Assembly (NCBI RefSeq): GCF_016772475.1
Contig: NZ_CP068595.1
Location: forward strand, 4,340,001 to 4,404,000
Source: Paenibacillus sonchi
GTDB lineage: Bacteria; Bacillota; Bacilli; Paenibacillales; Paenibacillaceae
DNA: 64,000 bases
Reading direction: 5' to 3'
Shown one piece after another: positions 29,979-38,876 of the stretch. Below the pieces are notes generated by a model. That model did not search any database. It had not been told where the DNA came from and was given only the letters and a program-made list of their open reading frames with translations. The position numbers and the translations under genes are program-made. Every line of letters starts with the position of its first letter. Positions within the stretch are counted from its first letter, which is position 1.

Positions 29979-30529
29979 TTTTTAAAAATGTATTGGACTT
30001 GTTGGATGCTGTCCATGCCAAACAAGTCGGTCAATTAGCCGAAGCGCTTGCAGTGCAGGCGGGGTTAAGCGCTGGTGAGGCGGCATTAATCGGTGAAGCC
30101 GCCGTGTATCACGATATTGGTAAAATTTCGATTCCCGAATCGTTGCTTAAGGCCAATCGGCCATTGACCGCCGAAGAACGGCTGCGTATGCAGCGACATG
30201 TCGAATATGGCTTGTCTATCCTGTCTGTTTACCAGATGAATCCGATGATGGACGTTGCGAGAATCATCGTAGCTACCCATCATGAGCACTGGGACGGTAG
30301 TGGATATCCAAGGGGATTAAAAGGGGAACAAATTCCGTTATGTGGCCGTATTGTCGCATTGTGCGATGTCTTCGATGCACTGACTTCGGAACGAAGCTAT
30401 AAGAACGCATGGAGCGTAGAAGACACGCTTGAGTACATCGCCCAGCATAAGGGAAGCCATTTCGATCCGGCGCTTGCTAATCTCTTCATCGCCATGATTT
30501 GGCAACAGCAGACGGTGGCTGGATTATGA
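29975..30529 (+). CDS. HD-GYP domain protein
   Basis: 184 residues starting at TTG (AAGGAGG 7 bases upstream). The HD metal motif is in YHDIGKISIPESLL, with HHEHWDGSGYPRGLKGEQIP (HD-GYP signature) and RIVALCDVFDALTSERSYK. HD-GYP enzymes usually hydrolyse cyclic di-GMP. No sensor or membrane domain is attached, so it is a stand-alone catalytic domain. It overlaps the ydjM-like gene by ATGA. A link between c-di-GMP and pilus or transfer gene control is inferred. Confidence 0.88.
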   Translation: MIFKNVLDLLDAVHAKQVGQLAEALAVQAGLSAGEAALIGEAAVYHDIGKISIPESLLKANRPLTAEERLRMQRHVEYGLSILSVYQMNPMMDVARIIVATHHEHWDGSGYPRGLKGEQIPLCGRIVALCDVFDALTSERSYKNAWSVEDTLEYIAQHKGSHFDPALANLFIAMIWQQQTVAGL

Positions 30530-30990
30530 ATGGCGTTTCGCATATTATCGGCGGTATAACAGCAGCGGCAGTGCTGGGCATCCATTCCCCAGCCCCACTT
30601 GCTATTGTTGTTGTCGCCAGTCTGCTGCCGGATATTGACCGTCCAAACAGCTTGTTGGGCCGGTTTATTCCGCTGCTGCCCAGCATATTAGAGAAGGTTC
30701 CAGGCAAACGAACGGTGACCCACTCCCTGCTACTGGGAGCAGGGCTATGGTTTATTCTCCATGCGATGTCTCCTAGCTGGGCAGTGGCATTTGCGGTTGG
30801 GTATGGCTCTCATCTTCTGCTGGACTTATTTACTGGCTACGTAGCCTTGCTATGGCCGATACCCATTAAATTCGGTGTTCCACTATTCGGCATTCCCCCC
30901 ATTGCCATCGAGGTTGCAGCGATTGCCTGCTGGGGTGCATGGGTGGCTACTGGCGGATATCTGCTTTTTTTGAATATGCTACACGCGTAG
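30526..30990 (+). CDS. YdjM-like membrane-bound metal-dependent hydrolase
   Basis: 154 residues with four to five hydrophobic spans. The family residues HIIGGITAA, LLPDIDRPNSLLGRF and RTVTHSLLLGAGL (conserved His and Asp) match YdjM/LexA-regulated membrane hydrolases. The start at 30526 overlaps the HD-GYP stop. It is the last gene before a strong terminator. Confidence 0.82.
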   Translation: MNGVSHIIGGITAAAVLGIHSPAPLAIVVVASLLPDIDRPNSLLGRFIPLLPSILEKVPGKRTVTHSLLLGAGLWFILHAMSPSWAVAFAVGYGSHLLLDLFTGYVALLWPIPIKFGVPLFGIPPIAIEVAAIACWGAWVATGGYLLFLNMLHA

Positions 30991-31021
30991 CGTCTGCACT
31001 CTAGCTGCAGGCGCTTTTTTT
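30989..31021 (+). terminator. Terminator inside the transfer region
   Basis: AGCGTCTGCA (30989-30998) pairs with TGCAGGCGCT (31006-31015), followed by seven Ts. It begins at the ydjM stop codon and ends about 10 bases before the next ribosome site, leaving no room for a promoter. Confidence 0.88.
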
Positions 31022-31046
31022 ATAAAGTTGGAAGGAGGTGAAGCCA

Positions 31047-31160
31047 TTGTTTGCTGGCTGGATTAGTCAAAAACACGCTGTCGTTTGGGTCGTCAGTCAA
31101 TATCGGCGCGATAAACGAACAGGCGTGGTACAGAAGAGAAAGGAGGGGGCCATATCGTGA
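31047..31160 (+). CDS. 37-residue peptide, coupled to the pilin-like gene
   Basis: TTG start 7 bases after GAAGGAGGTG (31031-31040). The peptide begins FAGWISQKHAVVWVVSQYRR and ends with a basic tail. Its stop overlaps the GTG start of the next gene (GTGA). It may be a leader peptide that couples translation, or a small membrane peptide. No homologue was recognised. Confidence 0.5.
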   Translation: MFAGWISQKHAVVWVVSQYRRDKRTGVVQKRKEGAIS

Positions 31161-31555
31161 GGTTGAGGTTAAAGCGCAGTGGAATCATGCTGTCACTGGT
31201 GTTGTTTGCCATACTGGGTCTAAGCTTGACCCTACAGAGTGCACACGCTGATTCGATTAAGGACAAGATTGTGAGCAGCCAAGGGAAAGACAATGTGTCC
31301 GGGCTGGAAAAACAAGTGGATGATTCTACTCAAAAGGTCATATCGTCGGCACGCAAAATTTTTGTGACGCTGACGGTGGTGTTTGGCATTTGGCTGGGCA
31401 TTTGCTATTTTAGAGCAGGCTTTTCACCAGATTCACTCAGGGAGACGAAAGGCCGAATTATGTTCTTTGTGGTCTTTCTCATTCTCTCATTCTGGACAGA
31501 ATCTATTCTAGGGATGATTTTCAATTTTCTTGGTATTGATCTAGGTAAGCTGTAA
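31157..31555 (+). CDS. VirB2/TrbC-like pilin subunit candidate
   Basis: 132 residues, GTG start. A signal peptide ends near SAHADS (about 30). A short polar segment follows, then two hydrophobic helices (about 68-88 and 99-124) joined by a short basic loop, the layout of VirB2/TrbC T4SS subunits. Its location just before VirB3- and VirB4-like genes supports the call. The sequence itself gives no close family match. Confidence 0.6.
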   Translation: MRLRLKRSGIMLSLVLFAILGLSLTLQSAHADSIKDKIVSSQGKDNVSGLEKQVDDSTQKVISSARKIFVTLTVVFGIWLGICYFRAGFSPDSLRETKGRIMFFVVFLILSFWTESILGMIFNFLGIDLGKL

Positions 31556-31573
31556 CTTATGTGAGGTGAGAAC

Positions 31574-31924
31574 ATGTGGGGACAATATCATCCGGTTCCG
31601 TACCAGAGCAAGATTAAGGAAACCTTTCTGCGAATCTTTGGCGTAGCGTTAAGCCTGGATCAGACATTGTGGTGGGCGGCGGGGGCTTTTTTATCATATC
31701 GCTTTGCCCAGCTTGTACCTCCTATCGGCCATGACTGGCTGTACTCGCGGTTGCATCAATTGATTCCTTTTGCGCTCTGTCTGTATTTGTGTTATGCAAA
31801 ACATCCGAAGACGGGCCTGCCGATTTGGCGGTATTACCGTCTTCTGATTGCCCTGCGGTTCCGTCAGCGATGTTATTATTACCGAAAGTACCGGACACCA
31901 GTTTGGGATGAGGGGAAGCGATGA
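31574..31924 (+). CDS. VirB3/PrgI-like T4SS membrane protein
   Basis: 116 residues. VPYQSKIKETFLRIFGVALSLDQTLWW precedes two hydrophobic helices (about 30-48 and 60-75), and the C-terminal tail is basic. Size and position before VirB4 match VirB3/PrgI/TcpE-class proteins. The end overlaps the next gene by 4 bases (ATGA). Confidence 0.65.
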   Translation: MWGQYHPVPYQSKIKETFLRIFGVALSLDQTLWWAAGAFLSYRFAQLVPPIGHDWLYSRLHQLIPFALCLYLCYAKHPKTGLPIWRYYRLLIALRFRQRCYYYRKYRTPVWDEGKR

Positions 31925-32712
31925 AGGGTTTGATATTCCTGTTGCTACTGTTCGTCGCTGTTTGGTGGTTACGGTCAAGACGAAAGACAAGCAGTATACA
32001 AGAACTGCTTTTTAAGGATGTGGATGTCAGCATGGACGGTCTTGTGCAGAATGGAGATTCGTTTGAAATGGTGCTTGAAGTTCAGCCTGCCAATCTCGAA
32101 AATGCCTCAAGGGAAGAGAACAGAGCGGTATGGCTGAACTTTTTGGCGCTCGTGAACACGATAGGCATTCCATACACACTGGTCATGCAGTCCCAACTCT
32201 TTGAAATGAGGGACTACACTTCATATTACCGCGATCAGCCAGATAAGCTGAACTTGCCGGAAAAGCTCAAGCAGAGCGGCAGTGAGGTTGCGGACTATTT
32301 GGAGCAGTCCACGGAAGAAGGGCGAATCCGCCACTACAAAGGGTATGTCATTCTTCGGTACAGCGCATCGTCCACCGCTCAACCAGGCCTGAAGACCGGG
32401 AATGGAACGGTAGATGGTTGGCTTGGCCGGGCTGTTCCTGCCAAGGACCGCATGACGGCTGCTGAAAAAGCGGATTTGGCCGAGCAGATGCTGGAGGAAG
32501 CCGCTGAAATGATCTTCAGCTTCTGTGAACAGGCCAATATGCAATATCAGCGGCTGGATAAGGCGGGAGTATGGAATTACACCTATCAGACGTTGCAGCG
32601 CGATTTATCGCCTCATGCACGGATGATGGATGCTATTGAAGCAGGTGCATTCCAGCCAGAAAAACGCTCGTTAAACGCCAAATGGAAAGGAGGCGCGACA
32701 GAGCATGTTTAA
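31921..32712 (+). CDS. VirB4 N-terminal-domain-like protein (stand-alone)
   Basis: 263 residues. One N-terminal transmembrane helix (about 3-19) is followed by LLFKDVDVSMDGLVQNGDSFEMVLEVQPANLEN, which resembles the beta-rich start of VirB4/TraC-type ATPases. It has no Walker motifs. It lies immediately before the VirB4 ATPase gene and overlaps it by 8 bases, so it may be a split-off membrane-proximal subunit. This reading is an inference from pattern and context. Confidence 0.55.
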   Translation: MKGLIFLLLLFVAVWWLRSRRKTSSIQELLFKDVDVSMDGLVQNGDSFEMVLEVQPANLENASREENRAVWLNFLALVNTIGIPYTLVMQSQLFEMRDYTSYYRDQPDKLNLPEKLKQSGSEVADYLEQSTEEGRIRHYKGYVILRYSASSTAQPGLKTGNGTVDGWLGRAVPAKDRMTAAEKADLAEQMLEEAAEMIFSFCEQANMQYQRLDKAGVWNYTYQTLQRDLSPHARMMDAIEAGAFQPEKRSLNAKWKGGATEHV

Positions 32713-34666
32713 GCATAGGAGATCGACACCGAAAGAAGTGGTGCAGCCCGCATCTTACGAAGGCAAGGCGCAAGGCGTAGATTTTGCTGCGCCGTCGATC
32801 ATGAATGAAGTGATTCCTGGTCAAGTTGTCGGGAGTGGGACCAAAGCAACCGATTACGCTGTGGAAGTGGGAGGAACGATGATCCCCTCCCGGTTCTACC
32901 GCTCATTCTTTGCTGAAATAGCTTCAGGCAATACGTGGTCAGGAATGCTGGATTCCTTGCTCATTGGTGAGTATGGCAACGGGGATGTGGATGTAGCGAT
33001 TCATATCATGCCATCCAGCAACGATAGGGAGCTAAATGAGATTGGTCGCCGTATTGCTGGACTCTATTCCGATTTAGTCGAGGAAAAAGACGTTCGTAAG
33101 ATTGATTCCATGCGGGATGAAATCGCTGATTTAAAAGACAGACAAAAGCGGATTCGATTGAACATTGAGAAAAGCTTCCGGGTTTGTATTCAGGTTATTG
33201 CCAGTTCTACCGAATGGAAGTCCGTCATGCAGCTATGCCGCTTGCTGGTCCAGCGCTTTGCCGGGAAGTCAATCTTCCTCCGTGCGGCGGATGGTCAGCA
33301 GCTCGCGGCCTTGAAATCTGTGTTGCCGACTTGTTCCCCGGAGATTATGAAAGAGCATTTCTTGTCGCTCGAAAGCTCTAACGTAGCTGATTTATTCCCA
33401 TTCATCGGTGGTGGACTCAGCCACCGCAGCGGCATTATTATCGGTAAAGACCGTTTGGGTCGTCCGGTGTGGCTTGATAACTGGCACCCGGAGTTGACTA
33501 ATTATCATATGTGTATTATTGGTCGGTCTGGCGCGGGCAAGACGTATGCGGTGATGTTGGTTATTCACCGTTCGGCGCATATTGGCAGGAGGGTAGGCAT
33601 CATCGACTGGAAGGGCGAGTATGGGGATTTCTTGAGTATGATTGGCTGCCCATCAATGGAGCTGCATGAAAAGTCCAAGCATCGGATTAATCCTTATGAT
33701 GTGGACATTACAGAACTAGCAGATGGGTATCGCTACATTGACCTTGAGGAAGCTTCTAACTCTGTTCAGGCGCTGGCGTTTAAGATGATATCTGTTTATG
33801 ACAGAACTGCACTGACCGGAGAAGTGAAGGTATTCATCGGTCATGCTATACGGGAGCAGTATCAGGAAGCTGGTATTAGCCATGAGGTTGAAAGTCTGTT
33901 TGAAGACACGCCTACGCAGGGAGAGCAAGGACAATTTCGGGTTGGTAGACAGCGGAAGGTTATGCCGGAACTGGTTGGGTTATACCAGCGTATGGCGGCA
34001 AGCAGTCAAGAGGCGGTTCGAAAAGCCGCCGACATGTTAAAGCCGTTTACTCGTCTCGGAAATATGCCTTCTTATGCGATCTTTGATGAGCCATCTACTG
34101 TGGAACTGAAGCATGCACCTGTGTTCGGATTTGCGATTAATCGGCTGGACCCGGAAATTATGCGACCCATCGGCTTATTTGTTGCCGAACGCTGGATGAT
34201 GGAATGCTGGGCCAAAAAGTTCCCGGAGATCCAAAAGCAGTTGGTGATCGAAGAATCACAGAACATCTTTTTGGATGAAGACTTTGGCGCGATTTGGGCG
34301 GAGAGTGCTTATCGGGAAGGTCGTGCAACCAATACCGGTGTCGTATCTGTCACACAAGGGCTTGAAGTATACACGCGCTCTCAAGCAGGTATGGCTGCAA
34401 TCAAAAATAGTCCAGTCAAACTGATTGGTATCCAGGAAACGCTCGATATTGATGCGGTACGCGGAAAACTGGCGTTGACGGAGGGTGAGGCGGACTATCT
34501 GGTCTATCAGGCCCGCAAAGGTGATCTGGTGGTAAAAGTAGATAATCAATCCACAATAGTCCATGTCGATGCTTCGCCGCTGGAAAACATGATGTTTACC
34601 AGTGATCCGAATGACCCGGCGTATCAGGAACGAAAGCGGCGAATGCGAGAGGCGGCTGTGGGATGA
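32705..34666 (+). CDS. virB4: VirB4-family T4SS ATPase
   Basis: 653 residues. The CagE/TrbE/VirB4-type N-terminal half (about 50-230) leads to a RecA-like ATPase with Walker A IGRSGAGKTYAVM at about 272-284, and Walker B in KQLVIEESQNIF. GVVSVTQGLEVYTRSQAG is typical of VirB4/TraE C-termini. VirB4 powers assembly and transport of the conjugation channel. A coiled-coil region (about 120-170) is present. It overlaps the next gene by ATGA. Confidence 0.9.
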   Translation: MFKHRRSTPKEVVQPASYEGKAQGVDFAAPSIMNEVIPGQVVGSGTKATDYAVEVGGTMIPSRFYRSFFAEIASGNTWSGMLDSLLIGEYGNGDVDVAIHIMPSSNDRELNEIGRRIAGLYSDLVEEKDVRKIDSMRDEIADLKDRQKRIRLNIEKSFRVCIQVIASSTEWKSVMQLCRLLVQRFAGKSIFLRAADGQQLAALKSVLPTCSPEIMKEHFLSLESSNVADLFPFIGGGLSHRSGIIIGKDRLGRPVWLDNWHPELTNYHMCIIGRSGAGKTYAVMLVIHRSAHIGRRVGIIDWKGEYGDFLSMIGCPSMELHEKSKHRINPYDVDITELADGYRYIDLEEASNSVQALAFKMISVYDRTALTGEVKVFIGHAIREQYQEAGISHEVESLFEDTPTQGEQGQFRVGRQRKVMPELVGLYQRMAASSQEAVRKAADMLKPFTRLGNMPSYAIFDEPSTVELKHAPVFGFAINRLDPEIMRPIGLFVAERWMMECWAKKFPEIQKQLVIEESQNIFLDEDFGAIWAESAYREGRATNTGVVSVTQGLEVYTRSQAGMAAIKNSPVKLIGIQETLDIDAVRGKLALTEGEADYLVYQARKGDLVVKVDNQSTIVHVDASPLENMMFTSDPNDPAYQERKRRMREAAVG

Positions 34667-36674
34667 GCAAGGTGACGCGCTTTGCTTTTGTTCTCCTGCT
34701 TTCTCTCCTTCTGGTTGTCCAGGTATCGCCTGTTTTTGCTGCTGGTTCAACACCCAGCCCAAGCAATCAAGGGAATCAGGGTGTGATTGGGAAGCAGATG
34801 CAAAAGTATTATGAGGATGACGAACACAAGCCCGGCCTAATGGAACGGACGATAGCAGAGCCGATTATTTCGGTTTCCAATTTTCTTCTGAAGTTCTTTG
34901 GAGCAAAGGATGTAGTCGTTCTGGTATTCGGCATAGACCCCAGTGCTGACAATTCTTCGGATGTGAGAGACGGGCTATATCTAGGTGTTTTTACCGAAGG
35001 TATGATGAACGCCATTGACGCGCTATACAGTAGCTTTGAGCGCTTTATGCCGTTTCCCTTCATTCTGGCCGTCATGCTGATTGCAGGTCTGCTGCTGTTC
35101 CAAGGAATGAGTGCAGACGGACGTTCAAAGGCAAAGGACTATATGTTGGCCTTTTTGGTCGGTTTACTGTCCATCCGTTTCGGTTATTATCTCTGGAGCT
35201 TCGTGGCTTATGTCACTCAGAAGTTTACGAGCCTGATCTGGGCTACGATGCTGGATCACGGTATAAAACCGGATTTGTTTTTAAACATGATTTGGGGCAG
35301 CGGGACGGGATACGATGATATGGTCAAGTATCGCGGATTCGTGGTGGCCCTACTGGTTCTGCTAGCAGCAATCATGGCGGCGTTGCTCAATTATCAGTAC
35401 ACAATGCGCATAATTAACCTCATGGTGTTAGTATCCACCTTCGTGATTTCAGCCATACTGACGATCTTTCCAAAGTATAGGCAATCCTTGCAAATGTGGT
35501 GGAACGAATTTATTTCGCAAATGCTCTTGCCCTGTGCTCATGCACTGGCACTGGGGCTTTTTTTCTTGCTGCTTTATTATGGCAGCGACGATGTATCCAA
35601 TTGGGTGATCGTCGCCTACTTATTTGGCTTTTCTTCCATTCAAGCGCTCGTCTACCGCCTGCTTGGTGCTGAAGACAGCGGTAAGGCTTCTATAGGCAAA
35701 ATGATGGGTTTTGGTACGATGATGGCCCTTGGGCGAATGTTTAAACCTAATGGTGGAAAGGGGAAAAAGTCATCCAAGAGCGGAGGAAATGAAGCTCAAG
35801 AAATGCTGGAGGGGGGAGTACAGCTTCGGCAGAGGGAAGCTCAGGAAACTTGGCCCCCGTACCTGCGATCAGTCAGCCCAAGCAGCGTAACTGGAAACAG
35901 AGTGCCGGACAAATGGGAGGCAAAGCGGCAGGGTATGCCCTTCATTATGGGAGCAGAGCAGCCGGAGCCGTTGCCGGAACCTCCATTGGACTTATGGCTG
36001 GCAATCCCGCTTACGGTGCGCTGATTGGTGCTAAGGCAGGGGGAGCGCTAGGTAAAGGAGCCGAAGGACTTGTAAAAGGGGGGATGTGGCTAGGAAATAA
36101 AGCAGTAGGTGGGTTTCAAAGTAATAAGGCTGCATCAGCAATAGATGGTCCAGAAGAAACAAGGTCTGAGGAAATCGGAGGGGACAGGGGTACACCACCT
36201 GTTGAGTTGTTGCAGTGGGAAGCAAACAGAGGAAGTCGATCCGATGTTCAGCAGTCCTCAAATCCTGTACCGGGAGCGACAAGTTCAACGGGAACTGTTG
36301 GCAGAGTAACTGGAGTTGGTTCATCTAGCAGCGGAGCGGGCCAGTCATCACCAAAGACGGGGACAAAGCCTGCTAGTTCCGGGGGTGTTGTAAATAGCGG
36401 AATCATGATCAATGGTGGCAAAGTTAGATCGAATAGCATTTCCGTTTCAAATAACCAATCCGGTACCAATAACGGCTCCTCGGGTGGAGATGTAAAAGCA
36501 AATTCAATCCGGGTAGATGGAAACACATCTGAAGCAGGTGTGAAAATCACGGGCGGCCATGTACAAGCGGAACACATCTCTCCGAATACCGACATCCGTC
36601 AAGACACAGGCGAAGGTCAATCAGAACAGCCCCGATCTACTCCCAGCGGTAGACATTACAACTATGACTTGTGA
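34663..36674 (+). CDS. VirB6/TrbL-like polytopic membrane protein, frameshifted as read
   Basis: The frame from 34663 encodes a signal-like start, about seven transmembrane helices (residues 120-350) and a Lys/Gly-rich tail, then goes out of frame. Adding one G to the six-G run 35811-35816 joins it to the frame ending at 36674, restoring about 670 residues. Next come LAPVPAISQPKQRNWKQSAG, Gly/Ala-rich hydrophobic segments (GTSIGLMAGNPAYGALIGAK), and a Ser/Asn/Gly-rich C-terminus with repeats such as GGKVRSNSISVSNN. VirB6/TrbL proteins form part of the inner-membrane channel. Confidence 0.72.
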
Positions 36675-36686
36675 ACGGAGGGTCGT

Positions 36687-38414
36687 ATGGAGCAGGCATG
36701 GCAAATGGCTAAACGTCTTGGTAAAAAGCTCGGGAAAAAGCTGCTTAAATTTATACTGGTTAAAACTGCACCCGTTACGCTACCCCTTCTGGGCATTTTG
36801 CTTCTGATGTTTTTAGCATATGTGCTAATCTTTGAAATGCCTAAACAGGCGATTGCCGATACCTGGGACAATACCACAGATCGGGTTGCCAGTTGGTTTT
36901 ATGGTACATCTGAAAAGCAGCAGGACGACATTTTTGAGCAGTACCAAGCGCTCGCCGAAAGATGGAAGGAAGGACTTACAGCCGATCAGCAGCTTCAGGT
37001 CGAGCCATATGCATTCAATTGGGAGTGGCTGGCGGCGGTAGACCGAGCACTAAATGATCCGTCTTTCTTGGAAACCTATGGTGGGACAAAAACGAAAGAA
37101 CTGACGTTGCACCCGGAGCAAACCTTTAAAGAAGTTCGGCCCCGGTTTACGTGGGTGACAAAAGAAAAGGTCACGACCCAACAAGTGGTGGTCGAGGTGG
37201 AAGGAAATCCAAACTCCCCGATGACTGGACCGCCCAGCTATGAGGTGAGGACGATTCAAACATCCGTTCCAGTGAAGTTGCTAGAACGGGCCGAAACGAT
37301 TTACGGAACTTATGACTATTCGTATAAAAATGAGGTCAGCACAAGCACCACGCCTTCCGCAACCGGACCGCTCTCGACCAAGGTTGTTGAGCCGCGGCTG
37401 GAGCGTGTGGAAACCGTGGAGGATAACTGGAAACCCCTGCGACATATCCTGAAGCAGCATGGAGTTACCCGAGCAAGTGACCAGGATTTTTTGCTGGAAT
37501 ATTGGCTGTCGTTTCTATCCAACGATGACGGCAGTGACAATCCCATGACAGACTGGACACCGGTGAACGGGCAGCTTATATGGCCGACTGAGGGGAGGGA
37601 CATTACCTCTACGTTTGGGGTGCGGATTCATCCCATTACTGGTGTGAAAAAAATGCATAATGGAATTGACATCGGTGTGCCTACGGGTACGCCTGTTTTT
37701 GCTGCGCGTGAAGGAACGGTCATTTTCGCCGGAGCGATGGGTACAGCCGGGCAAGCCGTTATCATCAAGCATGACAACGGTCTGGAAACGCGGTATTACC
37801 ACCTGAATCGGGTAGATGTTTTGAACGGACAAGTGGTGACGGCCAGAGAGCAGGTTGCTGAGTCAGGCAATAGCGGTAGCTCCACTGGGCCACATTTGCA
37901 TTTCGAAGTGCGGCTTAGTGGCACTCCTGTTAATCCATTGCTCTATTTCGGTTACAGCGAATCTGCATCTTCCATTTTGACTTACCGGGCGCTAAATATA
38001 TCAGTTCTTATTCAATGGCTGAATGACCGAGACTCCGCGTTGGCTAATGCTGATGTGCTTAGGCTGATTGACCAAGCGGCGAAAAGTCAAAACATAGACC
38101 CGTACTTGCTCATCGCCATTACTGGAGCCGAGCAGAGTTTTGTTCCACGCTCGAATCCCAGCGCGGAAAAAATTATCCGCAATCCGTGGAATGTCTTCGG
38201 AAGCTGGAAGGTGGGGCGCGGCTCTATGCTAACGACTGGTGAAGCGGCCCGCATCGCGGCCAAAACGATAGTGAAGCTGTCGAAGGAGAAGCCGTCCACT
38301 GTGGATGCCATTGAGTGGCTTTCCAGCCGCAATAATCCAAATGGGTATTATGCCGCTGATCCGAATTGGTGGCGAAATGTCTCCAGCATTTATCAGCAAT
38401 TTTCTAACTTTTAA
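36687..38414 (+). CDS. Bifunctional cell-wall hydrolase (M23 peptidase + lysozyme-like), VirB1-type
   Basis: 575 residues. A basic N-terminus and one transmembrane helix (about 28-52) precede a linker. An M23 zinc endopeptidase domain follows at about 290-420, with zinc ligands in KMHNGIDIGVPTG (about 322-334) and GPHLHFEV (about 401-408). A C-terminal lysozyme-like/SLT region carries LLIAITGAEQSFV (catalytic Glu) and PWNVFGSW. Gram-positive T4SS use such two-domain hydrolases to open peptidoglycan. GGAGGG precedes the ATG. Confidence 0.88.
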   Translation: MEQAWQMAKRLGKKLGKKLLKFILVKTAPVTLPLLGILLLMFLAYVLIFEMPKQAIADTWDNTTDRVASWFYGTSEKQQDDIFEQYQALAERWKEGLTADQQLQVEPYAFNWEWLAAVDRALNDPSFLETYGGTKTKELTLHPEQTFKEVRPRFTWVTKEKVTTQQVVVEVEGNPNSPMTGPPSYEVRTIQTSVPVKLLERAETIYGTYDYSYKNEVSTSTTPSATGPLSTKVVEPRLERVETVEDNWKPLRHILKQHGVTRASDQDFLLEYWLSFLSNDDGSDNPMTDWTPVNGQLIWPTEGRDITSTFGVRIHPITGVKKMHNGIDIGVPTGTPVFAAREGTVIFAGAMGTAGQAVIIKHDNGLETRYYHLNRVDVLNGQVVTAREQVAESGNSGSSTGPHLHFEVRLSGTPVNPLLYFGYSESASSILTYRALNISVLIQWLNDRDSALANADVLRLIDQAAKSQNIDPYLLIAITGAEQSFVPRSNPSAEKIIRNPWNVFGSWKVGRGSMLTTGEAARIAAKTIVKLSKEKPSTVDAIEWLSSRNNPNGYYAADPNWWRNVSSIYQQFSNF

Positions 38415-38429
38415 GTGAGGAGGGAACAA

Positions 38430-38876
38430 ATGAATGTTTATCGTTCAGTGACAACGCTAATTGCCCTGCTGCTAATGCTCACGATGGCCCAGCCGCTGGT
38501 TGCCGCTGCTGCCAGTGCGACCGGTACGGCATCAAGTACACCGAAGCTCTCTGAGCAGATCCAGCAGCAAAGTGAGGACTTTAACCCGGATAAGCTAGGC
38601 AAGCAAATGGAGCAGAAAGCAACGGAACTCCAGGTTGTTGTGGTCGGTGGCAGCAAACTCTATATTATCCTAGCGCTTGTTGTCTTTGGGCTGTTATTGA
38701 TCGGGGGGCTGTTTTTCCGCCGTCTGCTGTCCGCTGCTTTTGTTTTCCTGGCACTTGCTTTTTTGGGATACCTGATCCTCAATTATTGGCCGCAAATTAC
38801 AGATTTCCTTTTGTCCGTTTTAAAGTGGTTGTTTGGTAAAGGGGGAAACGCAAGTGAAACTTCATCTGGTCTTTGA
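38430..38876 (+). CDS. Small exported membrane protein (VirB2-like layout)
   Basis: 148 residues from ATG at 38430 (GAGGAGGG upstream). A cleavable signal peptide (cut near AAAASA) precedes a Gln/Lys-rich helix and two transmembrane helices near the C-terminus (about 75-95 and 97-125). The overall layout resembles the pilin-like gene at 31157. It overlaps the TadZ-like gene by 23 bases. Function unknown. Confidence 0.55.
   Translation: MNVYRSVTTLIALLLMLTMAQPLVAAAASATGTASSTPKLSEQIQQQSEDFNPDKLGKQMEQKATELQVVVVGGSKLYIILALVVFGLLLIGGLFFRRLLSAAFVFLALAFLGYLILNYWPQITDFLLSVLKWLFGKGGNASETSSGL

Noticed and set aside
31051..31251. 66-codon frame at the start of the transfer operon
   Set aside because: It competes with the 31047-31160 peptide and the pilin-like gene, both of which have better ribosome sites and overlaps.
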